A DNA stretch of 64,000 bases from Micavibrio sp. UBA1850 (GCA_002338525.1 DDIM01000001.1:31584-95583); one strand, 5' to 3'; counted from the stretch's first letter, positions 18,809 to 27,178 are shown. Translations and numbers: made by a program. Notes: generated from the sequence alone by a model not told the origin.

Positions 18809-19762
18809 TCATTTACACGCCAGTGTAATACGGTGAGGTTTAACAACACCTCGATCGTCCATATTATAACGATAAGCACCGATGCCCTCTTCTGTATCAA
18901 GGCATATAACTTTGTCATTTGATGTGTAGCCTACCGCTCCACCACGTGGAATATGGCCACAAAAGACAAGACGATCTGGTTTCTCAAAATGTTCAGACCA
19001 ATGACTGTCACGTGATTTCATTGCCGCGTAATCTTCACGCTGGGCGTCTGTGACATCATTTGCAGGTTTGTTTAATACACTCGATAAAGTGGCATGCTCA
19101 GACTCCCACCACAACAAACGAGCCTTGTTATTAAACTCACCACTGCGCGACTTGTAAGCCAATGAATTAGGCACTTCCACCTCTGTGCCAAATAAAGCTA
19201 TACCGGCGCTTTTCATAAACGTTTCATGAAGGGGGTGCTTAGAATCGGAATATTTTTCGTAACAATTAGGTCTTAGCCTGTTTTCATTATCTACAAATCC
19301 ACGCATAGATTCGAATTGCGATGGTTTGTATTGCGCATGAACCGCAATAAAGTCTCTCGTTGGTGGTGTGTAGTAAAGCTTAAGCTGTTTAAACTGATCG
19401 ACTAAAACATCCATAGAAGTATTGGCAGCCTCAACTTCCTCAGAAAAACTACTACCCTCAACAATCGCTAAATCCCCCATCTGGTGAGAATATATATGAT
19501 TGAACTCGTTATTTCCCATTAAACCAATCGCAGCACCACTAGTCATCATCTTGTGAACGATAGATATAGATTCGAGGTTTTGTGCCCCTTTATTAATATA
19601 GTCACCAACAAACAACGCCTGCCTGTCACCGCTGGGGTGGTAAAAGCCTTTGGCTGCATTTTCTACATAGCCAAGCTCTGTCAAAAGTTTACGAAGCGTG
19701 AGTGCGTCAGCATGCACATCTCCAATTACGTCAAAACCTGTTTTATATTGATTTGATTTCAT
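18809..19762 (-). CDS. calcineurin-like metallophosphoesterase
   Basis: A 317-residue protein of the metallophosphatase fold related to PrpE/ApaH-like enzymes. Metal-binding motifs appear in order: GDVHAD (13-18), GDYINKG (53-59), GNNE (82-85), an HAQ around residue 130 and CGHIPRGG near 265. Such enzymes act on phosphoproteins or dinucleoside polyphosphates; the substrate is not determined. There is no signal peptide, so it is cytoplasmic. It is 33 bp upstream of the M3 peptidase and probably heads that run. Confidence 0.85.
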   Translation of the reverse strand: MKSNQYKTGFDVIGDVHADALTLRKLLTELGYVENAAKGFYHPSGDRQALFVGDYINKGAQNLESISIVHKMMTSGAAIGLMGNNEFNHIYSHQMGDLAIVEGSSFSEEVEAANTSMDVLVDQFKQLKLYYTPPTRDFIAVHAQYKPSQFESMRGFVDNENRLRPNCYEKYSDSKHPLHETFMKSAGIALFGTEVEVPNSLAYKSRSGEFNNKARLLWWESEHATLSSVLNKPANDVTDAQREDYAAMKSRDSHWSEHFEKPDRLVFCGHIPRGGAVGYTSNDKVICLDTEEGIGAYRYNMDDRGVVKPHRITLACK

Positions 19763-19890
19763 GTCGCAGAGAATACAAGCAAGACAATGCTTATGTCAAG
19801 AACATTGGCAAACATGTCACAGGCTGTAACACTAAAACATATAGACATAAAAATAATTTTATAGAAACGCTCATGAAATATTTTTGAAAC

Positions 19891-19915
19891 ATACATTTTA
19901 TATGATGGATGTATA
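19891..19915. promoter_or_regulatory. TACAT/ATGTA inverted repeat upstream of small membrane gene
   Basis: ATACAT (19891-19896) and ATGTATA (19909-19915) form an inverted repeat with a 12-base spacer, 20 bases before the start of the 67-residue protein gene. The half-sites match those at 52807-52831 and, less well, at 2469-2490. It may be an operator, or simple AT-rich coincidence. Confidence 0.2.
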
Positions 19916-19935
19916 ACAACAAGAAGGAAAGCTTA

Positions 19936-20139
19936 ATGCGCTACATAAACTACCGTTACTCAAAACGCAGAAACAGACAAAAAGAAATGATTTACGGAGG
20001 CCTGCTGCTTGCGTCAATTATATCAGTTCTCACAACGTCACTTGTTATTGGATTAACGGCATCACCTAACGCAACAGATTTCGCTCTTAATCTTATGAGT
20101 GTTTGCTACAGCAATGGACAAAATACAATCTGCCTGTAA
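19936..20139 (+). CDS. small single-pass membrane protein
   Basis: A 67-residue protein whose ATG at 19936 follows AAGGAAAGCTTA, a good ribosome site; an upstream in-frame ATG at 19909 has none. The first 20 residues are strongly basic (many Arg/Lys/Tyr), followed by one hydrophobic helix (about 24-44), and a short C-terminal part with two Cys (VCYSNGQNTICL) that would lie in the periplasm. This is typical of small envelope proteins, with a possible disulfide. No family recognised. It stands between the divergent metallophosphatase and ffh. Confidence 0.6.
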   Translation: MRYINYRYSKRRNRQKEMIYGGLLLASIISVLTTSLVIGLTASPNATDFALNLMSVCYSNGQNTICL

Positions 20140-20169
20140 GATCAATCCAAAGGCCGAGCCAATAAACGC

Positions 20170-20197
20170 TTGACCTTTCCTCACAAAATAGTATAAA
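20170..20197 (+). promoter_or_regulatory. sigma-70-like promoter upstream of ffh leader
   Basis: TTGACC (20170-20175) and TATAAA (20192-20197) are separated by 16 bases. Transcription would begin near 20204, leaving a leader of about 160 bases before the ffh start codon. Confidence 0.6.
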
Positions 20198-20203
20198 TCA
20201 CCA

Positions 20204-20305
20204 GAATAAATTTACATGACATCGGTGTAACCACCGTGTCCATTGTGAAAAACAAGGATACCCCTCAGTCGGCGAAGTTACGCTCACTGGGGTTATTTGG
20301 GTTTT
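20204..20305 (+). ncRNA. structured leader or small RNA upstream of ffh
   Basis: Downstream of the promoter, two hairpins can be drawn. The first (20218-20240) pairs GACA with TGTC and CGGTG with CACCG around a TAAC loop with one bulged T. The second (20260-20293) pairs ACCCC with GGGGT, then AGT with ACT and GCG with CGC across small internal loops, and is followed by a U-rich tract. It could act as an ffh leader or end a transcript of about 100 bases. The conserved apical sequence of SRP RNA is absent, so it is not 4.5S RNA. A structured RNA upstream of ffh has been proposed in other alphaproteobacteria, as I recall. Confidence 0.4.
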
Positions 20306-20363
20306 GTCCTAAATTATTTCCTTGATTAACGAAGTGAAAAAGTGAACGGACACGAGCAAGAGC

Positions 20364-21968
20364 ATGTTTAACAGCTTAAGTGATAGATTGGGTGGAATTT
20401 TTGACGGTCTTCGAGGCAAAAACCTCAAAGAAGAAGACGTTAACAACGCAATGCGCGAGATTCGCATTGCTCTTCTAGAAGCCGATGTTGCACTCCCTGT
20501 CGTAAAGGACTTTATCACTTCCGTTAAGGAAAAAGCCGTTGGTCAGGATGTCATTAAAGGTGTCAACCCAGCTCAACAAGTCGTTAAAATCGTAAACGAC
20601 GCCATGATCGAAATGCTGGGCAGTGATGAAACAGAGCTTCTCGCATTAAAAGCCCCTGCCCCCGCCGCTATTCTTATGGTGGGTTTACAAGGATCTGGTA
20701 AAACAACATCAACGGCTAAGATTGCCAAATTTTTGACAGACAAGCACAAGAAAAAAGTGCTTATGGCAGGGTTGGACGTTCACCGTCCCGCCGCCCAAGA
20801 ACAATTGGCCCAGCTTGGTGAACAAACAGGCGTTGCCACACTTGAAATTATCAAGGGGCAGTCTCCTATAGACATTGCAAACCGCGCCCTTAAAACAGCC
20901 AAGCTTGAAGGCTATGACATTGTTATGCTTGATACAGCAGGACGTTTGTCTATTGATGAAGAGCTTATGGAGGAAGTGGCCGCTATCAAAGCAGCCTCAA
21001 ACCCTGCCGAGACACTCCTTGTTGCCGACGCAATGACAGGTCAAGACGCTGTCAACGTTGCCAAGGCCTTTGACGAAAAACTGTCTATCACAGGTATCAT
21101 GCTTACACGTGTTGATGGTGATGCACGCGGTGGTGCGGCCATGTCGATGCGCGGCATAACAGGTAAGCCTGTGAAACTAATCGGTGTTGGAGAGAAATGG
21201 AACGAAATTGAAGCCTTCCACCCTGACCGTATTGCCAGCCGTATTTTGGGCATGGGTGATGTTGTTTCATTGGTGGAAAAGGCTGTTGAGACTGTCGACC
21301 AAGAACAAGCCGCCAAAATGGCTGAAAAGTTCAAAAAAGGAAAATTTGACTTTGAAGACATGCTTGCGCAGTTCCGTCAAATGAGCAAAATGGGAGGCGC
21401 AGGCTCTCTCATGAAAATGCTCCCTGGACTTGGTAAATTCGCAGATCAGATCGAAAGCGCTAATTTAGACGGTACAATCCTTAAGAAACAAGAAGCTATG
21501 ATTTTGTCGATGACAAAAGCCGAGCGCGCACGCCCTTCACTTCTAAACGCCTCTCGTAAAAAACGTATCGCGGCAGGGTCTGGAAGCACTGTTCAAGACC
21601 TCAACAAGCTCATTAAACAACATGCGCAAATGGAAAAAATGATGAAGCGCATGAAGAAAATGGGCATGAGCGGCATGATGAAACAAATGAAAGGTCTGAT
21701 GGGCGGCAAAGACGCAGCCATGATGGATCAGCTTGAGGGCATGAGCGACGAAGACGCTATGGCAATGATCGAGCAAGAAAAAGCAGGTGGTACTGGCTTA
21801 GGCCCTAATCCATTTGACGCACCGTCTGCCAATACAGGCGGCCTGCCTATGGGCGGAAATACTGGATTTGGTGCAGGTATGCCCGGAATGGGCGGCATTC
21901 CTGGACTAGGTGGTTTACCAACACGCGGCGGTACTAAAAAGAACCGTAAAAAAGGTAAGCGCAAATAA
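20364..21968 (+). CDS. ffh: signal recognition particle protein Ffh
   Basis: The SRP54 GTPase: binds signal sequences as they leave the ribosome and delivers the complex to FtsY. The 534 residues include the N-domain, the G-domain with GLQGSGKTT (107-115), DTAGRLS and TRVDGDARGG, and a Met-rich M-domain (about 310-450). The C-terminus is extended by a Gly/Met-rich tail (GMPGMGGIPGLGGLP) ending in a basic KNRKKGKRK; this accounts for the greater length compared with E. coli Ffh. It starts the ffh-rpsP-rimM-trmD-rplS block. A promoter and folded leader lie upstream. Confidence 0.97.
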   Translation: MFNSLSDRLGGIFDGLRGKNLKEEDVNNAMREIRIALLEADVALPVVKDFITSVKEKAVGQDVIKGVNPAQQVVKIVNDAMIEMLGSDETELLALKAPAPAAILMVGLQGSGKTTSTAKIAKFLTDKHKKKVLMAGLDVHRPAAQEQLAQLGEQTGVATLEIIKGQSPIDIANRALKTAKLEGYDIVMLDTAGRLSIDEELMEEVAAIKAASNPAETLLVADAMTGQDAVNVAKAFDEKLSITGIMLTRVDGDARGGAAMSMRGITGKPVKLIGVGEKWNEIEAFHPDRIASRILGMGDVVSLVEKAVETVDQEQAAKMAEKFKKGKFDFEDMLAQFRQMSKMGGAGSLMKMLPGLGKFADQIESANLDGTILKKQEAMILSMTKAERARPSLLNASRKKRIAAGSGSTVQDLNKLIKQHAQMEKMMKRMKKMGMSGMMKQMKGLMGGKDAAMMDQLEGMSDEDAMAMIEQEKAGGTGLGPNPFDAPSANTGGLPMGGNTGFGAGMPGMGGIPGLGGLPTRGGTKKNRKKGKRK

Positions 21969-22017
21969 AATTTAAACGGAATTGATTGAATAAACATAAT
22001 TTAAAAGGAGAAAAACT

Positions 22018-22476
22018 ATGGCACTAGCAATCAGACTGTCTCGCGGGGGACGTAAAAATAGACCTCATTACTCAATTGTTGTTGCAGATTCACGTAAACC
22101 ACGTGATGGTCGCTTCATCGAAAAAGTTGGAACTTACAACCCACTTCTTGAAAAAGGTGACGAGCGTCGCGTAACATTAAATGGCGAGCGCATCACATAC
22201 TGGTTGGGACAAGGCGCAAAAGCCTCTGACCGTGTTGCAACATTTATTGGTAAAGCGGGTCTTGCGCCAATGCCTGAGCAAAAGAAAAGTGTTCAAAAAG
22301 CACAGCCTAAAGCCAAAGCTCAAGAGCGCCTAAGAGAAAAAGAAGAAAAAGCAGCCGCTGCTGCTGAAGCTGCAAAAGAAGCAGAAGAAGCCGCAAAAGC
22401 AGCTGCCGAAGCGCCTGCAGAAGACGCACCAGCTGAAGAAGATGCTGCTGCCTCTGAGGAGACAAAAGCTGAGTAA
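22018..22476 (+). CDS. rpsP: 30S ribosomal protein S16
   Basis: Small-subunit protein needed for early 30S assembly. The first 80 or so residues are the S16 core (MALAIRLSRGGRKNRPHYSI at the start, SRKPRDGRFIEKVGTYNP after it). Residues 85-152 are an Ala/Glu/Lys-rich extension, nearly all helix-forming; such tails are common in alphaproteobacterial S16. GGAGAAAAACT precedes the ATG. It follows ffh by 49 bp, and its last 35 bp overlap the proposed rimM start. Confidence 0.97.
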   Translation: MALAIRLSRGGRKNRPHYSIVVADSRKPRDGRFIEKVGTYNPLLEKGDERRVTLNGERITYWLGQGAKASDRVATFIGKAGLAPMPEQKKSVQKAQPKAKAQERLREKEEKAAAAAEAAKEAEEAAKAAAEAPAEDAPAEEDAAASEETKAE

Positions 22477-23047
22477 GCATATAATTGATAACAGCCCCTC
22501 TCCATCACGTGGGGGGGCTGACATCACCGCGCTCAATAGCGCAGACGACCGCCTATGCGTTGCCAAAATTACAACCGCACATGGCATTAAAGGCTTTGTA
22601 AAACTAAAAGTCTTCACTGAAATTCCCAAAGATATTGAAAACTATAACCCGTTATACACATCAAATACGGGGTCTGACACGCTCACACTTACGCTTAAAA
22701 ACGCTATAAAAGGTGGCTGGGTGGCAAGTATTGACGGCATCACAGACCGAAACCGCGCCGAAGAGCTTCGTAATACCGAGTTATTTATTAACCGCACGTC
22801 TCTGCCCGAAAAAGAAGATGATGAATTCTATTATGACGAGCTTATAAACATGGTGGTTCTAGACAATGACAACCAAGAATTTGGATATGTGGTCTCTGTA
22901 CAAGATTTTGGGGCCGGCGATTTGCTCGAGATAAAACCTAAGGCAGGGAAAACGTTCTTTTTTCCGCTCAACCCAAATACCTGCCCAACAATTGATACAG
23001 ACAATAAAACGATTCAAACAGTTGATATTGAAGACTATATCTTCTAA
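22442..23047 (+). CDS. rimM: ribosome maturation factor RimM
   Basis: Assists maturation of the 30S head, binding S19. After a poorly conserved start, CVAKITTAHGIKGFVKLKVF opens the RimM N-domain, and FYYDELINMVVLD followed by GDLLEIKPKAGKTFFFPL marks the PRC-barrel C-domain. Total 201 residues. The only in-frame ATG is at 22442, inside rpsP; the first 35 or so residues look unlike the family, so initiation may be at a non-ATG codon nearer 22480. It overlaps rpsP by 35 bp and is followed by trmD after 18 bp. Confidence 0.9.
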   Translation: MLLPLRRQKLSKHIIDNSPSPSRGGADITALNSADDRLCVAKITTAHGIKGFVKLKVFTEIPKDIENYNPLYTSNTGSDTLTLTLKNAIKGGWVASIDGITDRNRAEELRNTELFINRTSLPEKEDDEFYYDELINMVVLDNDNQEFGYVVSVQDFGAGDLLEIKPKAGKTFFFPLNPNTCPTIDTDNKTIQTVDIEDYIF

Positions 23048-23065
23048 GCCAAGGAGTCCTTCGTT

Positions 23066-23755
23066 ATGACATGGCACGTAAACTTATTAACATTATTTCC
23101 TGAGATGTTTCCTGGCTCCCTCGGCCAGTCTTTGAGCGGCAGAGCCCTAGAAAAAGGCGCGTGGAGCTATAAGGCGCTCAACATTCGTGACTTTGCAACA
23201 GACAACCATAAGACGGTTGACGACACCCCTTTTGGCGGCGGCGCAGGCATGGTCATGCGCGCAGATATTATTGAAAAAGCACTGCTTTCGCTTCCAAAAC
23301 AAGGCAAAAAGATATACATGAGCCCCCGCGGCAAGCCACTTACACAAAAAAAAGTAATCGAGCTTACACAACAAGACACACTCACAATATTATGTGGTCG
23401 TTATGAGGGCGTAGACCAGCGTCTGCTTGAAGCCCATGATTTTGAGGAGGTCAGCATTGGTGATTACGTGCTCTCAGGCGGCGAACCTGCGGCCCTTATT
23501 ATGATGGATGCGTGTATACGTCTGCTTGATGGCGTAATGGGCAACGCGCATACGCCAGACGAGGAAAGCTTTTCAAACGGTCTGTTGGAGTACCCTCACT
23601 ATACGAAGCCGGACCCATGGGTTGACGCGCAAGGGCAAGCCCATTCAGTCCCCGAAATACTAAAATCAGGTCATCACAAAAACATCGCTCAATGGCGTTT
23701 AGAACAATCAGAAGCCCTGACCCAAAAGCGACGCCCTGATTTACTTAAAAAATAG
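23066..23755 (+). CDS. trmD: tRNA (guanine-N1)-methyltransferase TrmD
   Basis: Methylates G37 of tRNAs that read codons beginning with C, preventing frameshifting. It is a 229-residue SPOUT enzyme with the deep-knot signatures TPFGGGAGMVMRADI, MSPRGKPLTQKKV, LCGRYEGVDQR and EVSIGDYVLSGGEPAAL. AAGGAGTCCTTCGTT gives a good ribosome site. The order rimM-trmD-rplS is highly conserved in bacteria. Confidence 0.97.
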   Translation: MTWHVNLLTLFPEMFPGSLGQSLSGRALEKGAWSYKALNIRDFATDNHKTVDDTPFGGGAGMVMRADIIEKALLSLPKQGKKIYMSPRGKPLTQKKVIELTQQDTLTILCGRYEGVDQRLLEAHDFEEVSIGDYVLSGGEPAALIMMDACIRLLDGVMGNAHTPDEESFSNGLLEYPHYTKPDPWVDAQGQAHSVPEILKSGHHKNIAQWRLEQSEALTQKRRPDLLKK

Positions 23756-23765
23756 CAAAAAACCC

Positions 23766-23793
23766 TTGCAAAGACTGTTGTTTTCAATATATA
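23766..23793 (+). promoter_or_regulatory. internal promoter before rplS
   Basis: TTGCAA (23766-23771) and TATATA (23788-23793) with a 16-base spacer lie in the 152-bp gap between trmD and rplS. An internal promoter would let L19 be made at higher levels than TrmD, as expected for a ribosomal protein. Confidence 0.45.
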
Positions 23794-23907
23794 AAGCACG
23801 CAAGTAAAAATCTTGGTTTTTATAAAAAGATAAACGAACCGCCGGCGACGCAAATAAGTGTGAAACTGAAATCGGGTTCTGATAAAAGACGATAGAAAGA
23901 TAAAACA

Positions 23908-24306
23908 ATGAATACATTAGAAAAATTCGAAGCAAAACAAAAAGAAGCGCTTCTAGAAAACGCAAATATTCCAGAATTTGACGCTGGTGATACAGTAAAA
24001 GTAAACGTTAAAATTCGTGAAGGAACACGTGAACGTGTTCAAACATACGAAGGCGTATGTATTGCTCGTAAAGGAACAGGCATGCAAGCCAACTTTACAG
24101 TTCGTAAAATCAGCTTTGGTGAAGGTGTTGAAAGAACATTCGCCCTCCTGTCTCCTCGTATCGACAGCATCGAACTTGTCCGTCGTGGTTCAGTTCGTCG
24201 TGCAAAACTTTACTACCTTCGTGACCGTCAAGGTAAATCAGCTCGTATTTCAGAGCGTACAACAGGTCACGGCATCGAGAAAAAAGCTCCGAAAGCAAAA
24301 AAATAA
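23908..24306 (+). CDS. rplS: 50S ribosomal protein L19
   Basis: Large-subunit protein at the 30S-50S interface. The 132-residue protein has the family pattern: FDAGDTVKVNVKIREG, RVQTYEGVCIARKG, TFTVRKISFGEGVERTFAL-type core and VRRGSVRRAKLYYLR, followed by a basic tail. AAAGATAAAACA precedes the ATG with only a weak ribosome site. A terminator follows 30 bp after the stop. Confidence 0.97.
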   Translation: MNTLEKFEAKQKEALLENANIPEFDAGDTVKVNVKIREGTRERVQTYEGVCIARKGTGMQANFTVRKISFGEGVERTFALLSPRIDSIELVRRGSVRRAKLYYLRDRQGKSARISERTTGHGIEKKAPKAKK

Positions 24307-24336
24307 GACTTTCTGCTTAACCATAATATTACGAAG

Positions 24337-24367
24337 AGCCTCACATAATTATGTTGAGGCTTTTTTA
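24337..24367 (+). terminator. terminator of the ffh-rplS block
   Basis: AGCCTCA (24337-24343) pairs with TGAGGCT (24355-24361) around an AT loop, followed by TTTTTTATTA. Confidence 0.85.
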
Positions 24368-24396
24368 TTACCTATAGAGTTGCTAGACTACGCCCC

Positions 24397-25080
24397 ATGG
24401 ACGAGATAATCACAAAATACGATATTAGAGGCGATGAAACGCTACAAAAATACTGGGTCCCGATCCGCCAAAAAATTTGGCATCGTATCGAAAATTACGG
24501 CGCAAATGTTAATGATTATGGCGCAAACACCCTCGCCCCTCATCTCACGCGCATTGCACAAGACAGCCACGATTTTTTAATTTACCTAGGGCACCCCGAG
24601 CATGTTGCAGCGAATTTCTATGACGCCATCAAAATAAGCGATTTGGGAAAGACCCACGATGATTTTGATGTCCACATTTGGAAACTACCGTCCAAGCCAA
24701 CGCCAGAGCAACGCATTGAAAAGCGCCTTCATACGTTGAGAGGCTTGGACATGTTAAAGTCTTATCTTAAAGATACGCCACAAGAGCTGTTAGAGCACCC
24801 CCATATCACAAGCGTGATCCCTGCGCATATAAACGACCACCACACGCCATTGAGCCAAAACCCTCTAATGGGTGAGATGATGGAAATTGCCTGCCTCGTC
24901 GACGCTTATGACGGCGATATGGACAATAAAAAGATAACGCATGGCGGTGGACAGTCCCGCACAGCAGAAGAAGAGTTTGAACGCCTCCGCGCGCCCTCAC
25001 CTGATGACAAATATCATGGCTATTTTAGATCTGAACTCGTTGATCAATATCAGGACTTTCGCCTCAAATTCAGACCATAA
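24397..25080 (+). CDS. HD-GYP-like protein with altered active site
   Basis: A 227-residue protein whose spacing of motifs resembles HD-GYP phosphodiesterases: SDLGKTH (81-87) in place of HDIGK, HTLRGLDML (112-120), HINDHHTP (144-151) in place of HHE..DGxGYP, and CLVDAYDG (166-173) in place of the D-x-x-DAL helix. The first histidine of the HD pair is Ser81 and the GYP residues are missing. It may be a divergent phosphodiesterase, another HD hydrolase or a non-catalytic binder. There is no signal peptide or sensor domain. It stands alone between the L19 terminator and the one shared with the pilin. Confidence 0.6.
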   Translation: MDEIITKYDIRGDETLQKYWVPIRQKIWHRIENYGANVNDYGANTLAPHLTRIAQDSHDFLIYLGHPEHVAANFYDAIKISDLGKTHDDFDVHIWKLPSKPTPEQRIEKRLHTLRGLDMLKSYLKDTPQELLEHPHITSVIPAHINDHHTPLSQNPLMGEMMEIACLVDAYDGDMDNKKITHGGGQSRTAEEEFERLRAPSPDDKYHGYFRSELVDQYQDFRLKFRP

Positions 25081-25110
25081 GCCCATCACAACAATATTAG
25101 CGCATAAAAA

Positions 25111-25134
25111 AAAAGCCCCTTAAAAGGGGCTTTT
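25111..25134. terminator. bidirectional terminator
   Basis: AAAAGCCCCTT (25111-25121) and AAGGGGCTTTT (25124-25134) form a perfect inverted repeat with A-runs on the left and T-runs on the right, serving the HD-like gene and the convergent pilin gene. Confidence 0.9.
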
Positions 25135-25157
25135 CAAATTCATATCAGCTTAGGCAA

Positions 25158-25916
25158 TTAGCCTTGGATACGCATGTACAAAGAACAATCAGTCTGTGAA
25201 GACGCTGTTGAGTATATGCCTGTCGGAGTACCGTCATCCGTACAACCATTAGCAACACCAGCACCAAGAACAGATCCTGTATTTGGCGCACCATCATCAA
25301 TTTTAGTATCTAAACGTGATGCTTCAAGTGGTGTTAGAACGTTCGTCGCACCAATGGCTCCGCCTAAATCACCAACAGCGACATAGTGTCCTGCTGTTGG
25401 AGCAGCAGCAGCTGTGATAGCCGGCATGTCAGCACCAGCACCTGTTGCTGTGTAACCTACACGAAGTCCACCATCAATTTGGAATTCAGGGTGTGACTCG
25501 CCCAAAGCAACGGCTGCAGCGCTAGGTGTTACGCCACCCATAATGTCAGAAGCTGAAAGCTGCGCCCAAAATGCCGCACCATCATCTGCAATGTTTACCG
25601 CTACGCCCGGGGCTCTTTCTAAATGACCGTTTGAGCTAGCAGGCACAATGTTACATGGTGCTTGGTTACAGTTTTTAATTCTGTTTGCAGCATTTGTAAT
25701 ATCACCTGGAAAAGCATTATATGCATCACGGAATGTAGATACCGCACTGTCAACGCCTTTAAGTTGAGATACACCAGCAGAAACTTCTGCGTTAGCAATA
25801 AGCTCTTGCCCTTTCAAAATCCCACCGATCAACAGACCGATGATGATCATAACGATCGCAAGTTCAACAAGCGTAAAACCGCCTTCTGTCTTGCTGTTTA
25901 ATGTTTTTGTATTCAT
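25158..25916 (-). CDS. type IV pilin (prepilin-type N-terminus)
   Basis: A 252-residue pilin subunit with a 13-residue leader ending in GG, cleaved before Phe (GG/FTLVELAIVMIIIGLL), the key Glu5 retained and a 25-residue hydrophobic helix. The globular part is rich in Ala and Gly and has four Cys (two near residue 85 and two in the final 35), suggesting two disulfides, one closing a C-terminal loop. A strong ribosome site (TTTAGGAGTCTATTACT) implies high expression, so it may be the major pilin of the locus at 26-42 kb. It lies 198 bp downstream of the AraC regulator and probably has its own promoter. Confidence 0.88.
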   Translation of the reverse strand: MNTKTLNSKTEGGFTLVELAIVMIIIGLLIGGILKGQELIANAEVSAGVSQLKGVDSAVSTFRDAYNAFPGDITNAANRIKNCNQAPCNIVPASSNGHLERAPGVAVNIADDGAAFWAQLSASDIMGGVTPSAAAVALGESHPEFQIDGGLRVGYTATGAGADMPAITAAAAPTAGHYVAVGDLGGAIGATNVLTPLEASRLDTKIDDGAPNTGSVLGAGVANGCTDDGTPTGIYSTASSQTDCSLYMRIQG

Positions 25917-26000
25917 AGTAATAGACTCCTAAAGAAAATTTAAATTTAACACGCTGCGAATCGGTACCCACAACACACGTAGATAATACATGATTTTAAA

Positions 26001-26016
26001 TGCATATCCAATCCCA
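26001..26016 (-). promoter_or_regulatory. possible sigma-54 (-24/-12) promoter for the pilin
   Basis: Read on the minus strand, TGGGATTGGATATGCA has GG and GC exactly 10 bases apart, as sigma-54 promoters require, but only part of the wider TGGCACG-N4-TTGCW consensus matches. Pilin genes in several bacteria are sigma-54-dependent. A sigma-70 alternative, TTGTGT-17-TATAAA, lies upstream at about 26046-26074. Confidence 0.3.
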
Positions 26017-26114
26017 CTATACATGGCACACTCCATAATCATATGAAATTTATTAATATTTTATAAACATAACTAGTCAAACACACAAAATGGTCAGTCA
26101 TGATTATAAAGTGG

Positions 26115-27131
26115 CTAGCGATATGCAGATGGCGTTTTCCCGACCAGCTCTTTAAAGACACGGTTAAATGTCGTCAATGAATTAAACCCAACCTCTTGCG
26201 CGATAACTTGTGCCTCAGCATTGGTTTGCTTCAATAAAAGCTTCGCCTCTTCTACGCGATAACGATTGAGTAATTGCGGAACAGTTTCTTGATACTGCTG
26301 ATTGACAAGCTGTGACACAACCGTCTCCGAGACATCTAATTCGCGCGCAAGATCTTTACGCCCATATTGTGGCTCTTGATACACACGATCTTCTTCTAGC
26401 AATATAATTAAGGCGTCGACAAGAACACGGTTTTTCATATTTTTCGGATCGCGACTTCTTCGCTCCTTTATAATCACAGCTTGCGGATATATACGAAATA
26501 AACTCGTCGAGGCAAGGTAGACAAACCCCAAACCTAAGATATTTCTTGATAAAACCCAATCAGATACAGACATGAGATTGGTAACAAGAAGAAGCGTACA
26601 AAGCAGAAAAACGACATTGACTAAAACAAGACAAATAATGAGCCAATAGCGCGCCTGACCTGACTTTCTATCACTTCGAACATTTTGCAACAATTTGCGT
26701 TTTCCAAATAAAAACACCATTAATAAAGACAGGCCGCCAGACAGCATGCCCAAGATAAAAATAAACGCGATTTCATCTAGATAATGTCCTAAAGTAAAAG
26801 CAATTACGGGTAGTAATAAAACGAGATACGCCTGCTTTTTGGGTGTCGTTTGTATATGGGCAATTTGCAAAATCAAAAGGTAACTTAGGCTCGGCAGTAA
26901 AAACCATATAAGCCACGAAAAGCCTGTCGCATAAGACCAGCCAATCTTTTCAAACACAGGGAAGGCAAAGTCATAAAAAAATCCCAACAAAAGAACCATA
27001 AAATAAACAATGGCCAAGCCTGCACGCGAAAGGCGCCCTGCCCTAAACCACATGTATACAAGCGCATATAATGATTGAGCCACGCCTAAAAGCGAGACAA
27101 GTTGCGTAGATGTGAATAAGATTGGATCCAT
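26115..27131 (-). CDS. membrane-anchored AraC-family transcription regulator
   Basis: A 338-residue protein with six or seven hydrophobic segments in the first 210 residues and a C-terminal AraC/XylS DNA-binding domain (about 235-338): YGRKDLARELDVSETVVSQL and VIAQEVGFNSLTTFNRVFKE are the two helix-turn-helix units, ending in the usual KTPSAYR. Such regulators sense an envelope or small-molecule signal and act from the membrane. Placed between the pilus genes and the pilin, it is the obvious candidate to control pilin transcription. Its start is 47 bp from the preceding gene. Confidence 0.88.
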   Translation of the reverse strand: MDPILFTSTQLVSLLGVAQSLYALVYMWFRAGRLSRAGLAIVYFMVLLLGFFYDFAFPVFEKIGWSYATGFSWLIWFLLPSLSYLLILQIAHIQTTPKKQAYLVLLLPVIAFTLGHYLDEIAFIFILGMLSGGLSLLMVFLFGKRKLLQNVRSDRKSGQARYWLIICLVLVNVVFLLCTLLLVTNLMSVSDWVLSRNILGLGFVYLASTSLFRIYPQAVIIKERRSRDPKNMKNRVLVDALIILLEEDRVYQEPQYGRKDLARELDVSETVVSQLVNQQYQETVPQLLNRYRVEEAKLLLKQTNAEAQVIAQEVGFNSLTTFNRVFKELVGKTPSAYR

Positions 27132-27178
27132 TACTATTATTTTAGCCTTGATAAAAAACTATGTTGAAGAAAGCGTTA

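Noticed and set aside
20204..20305. SRP (4.5S) RNA upstream of ffh
   Set aside because: The conserved apical loop sequence of SRP RNA is absent.
22320..22629. long Ser/Phe-rich minus-strand frames opposite rpsP
   Set aside because: They are mirror frames of the Ala/Glu-rich S16 tail.
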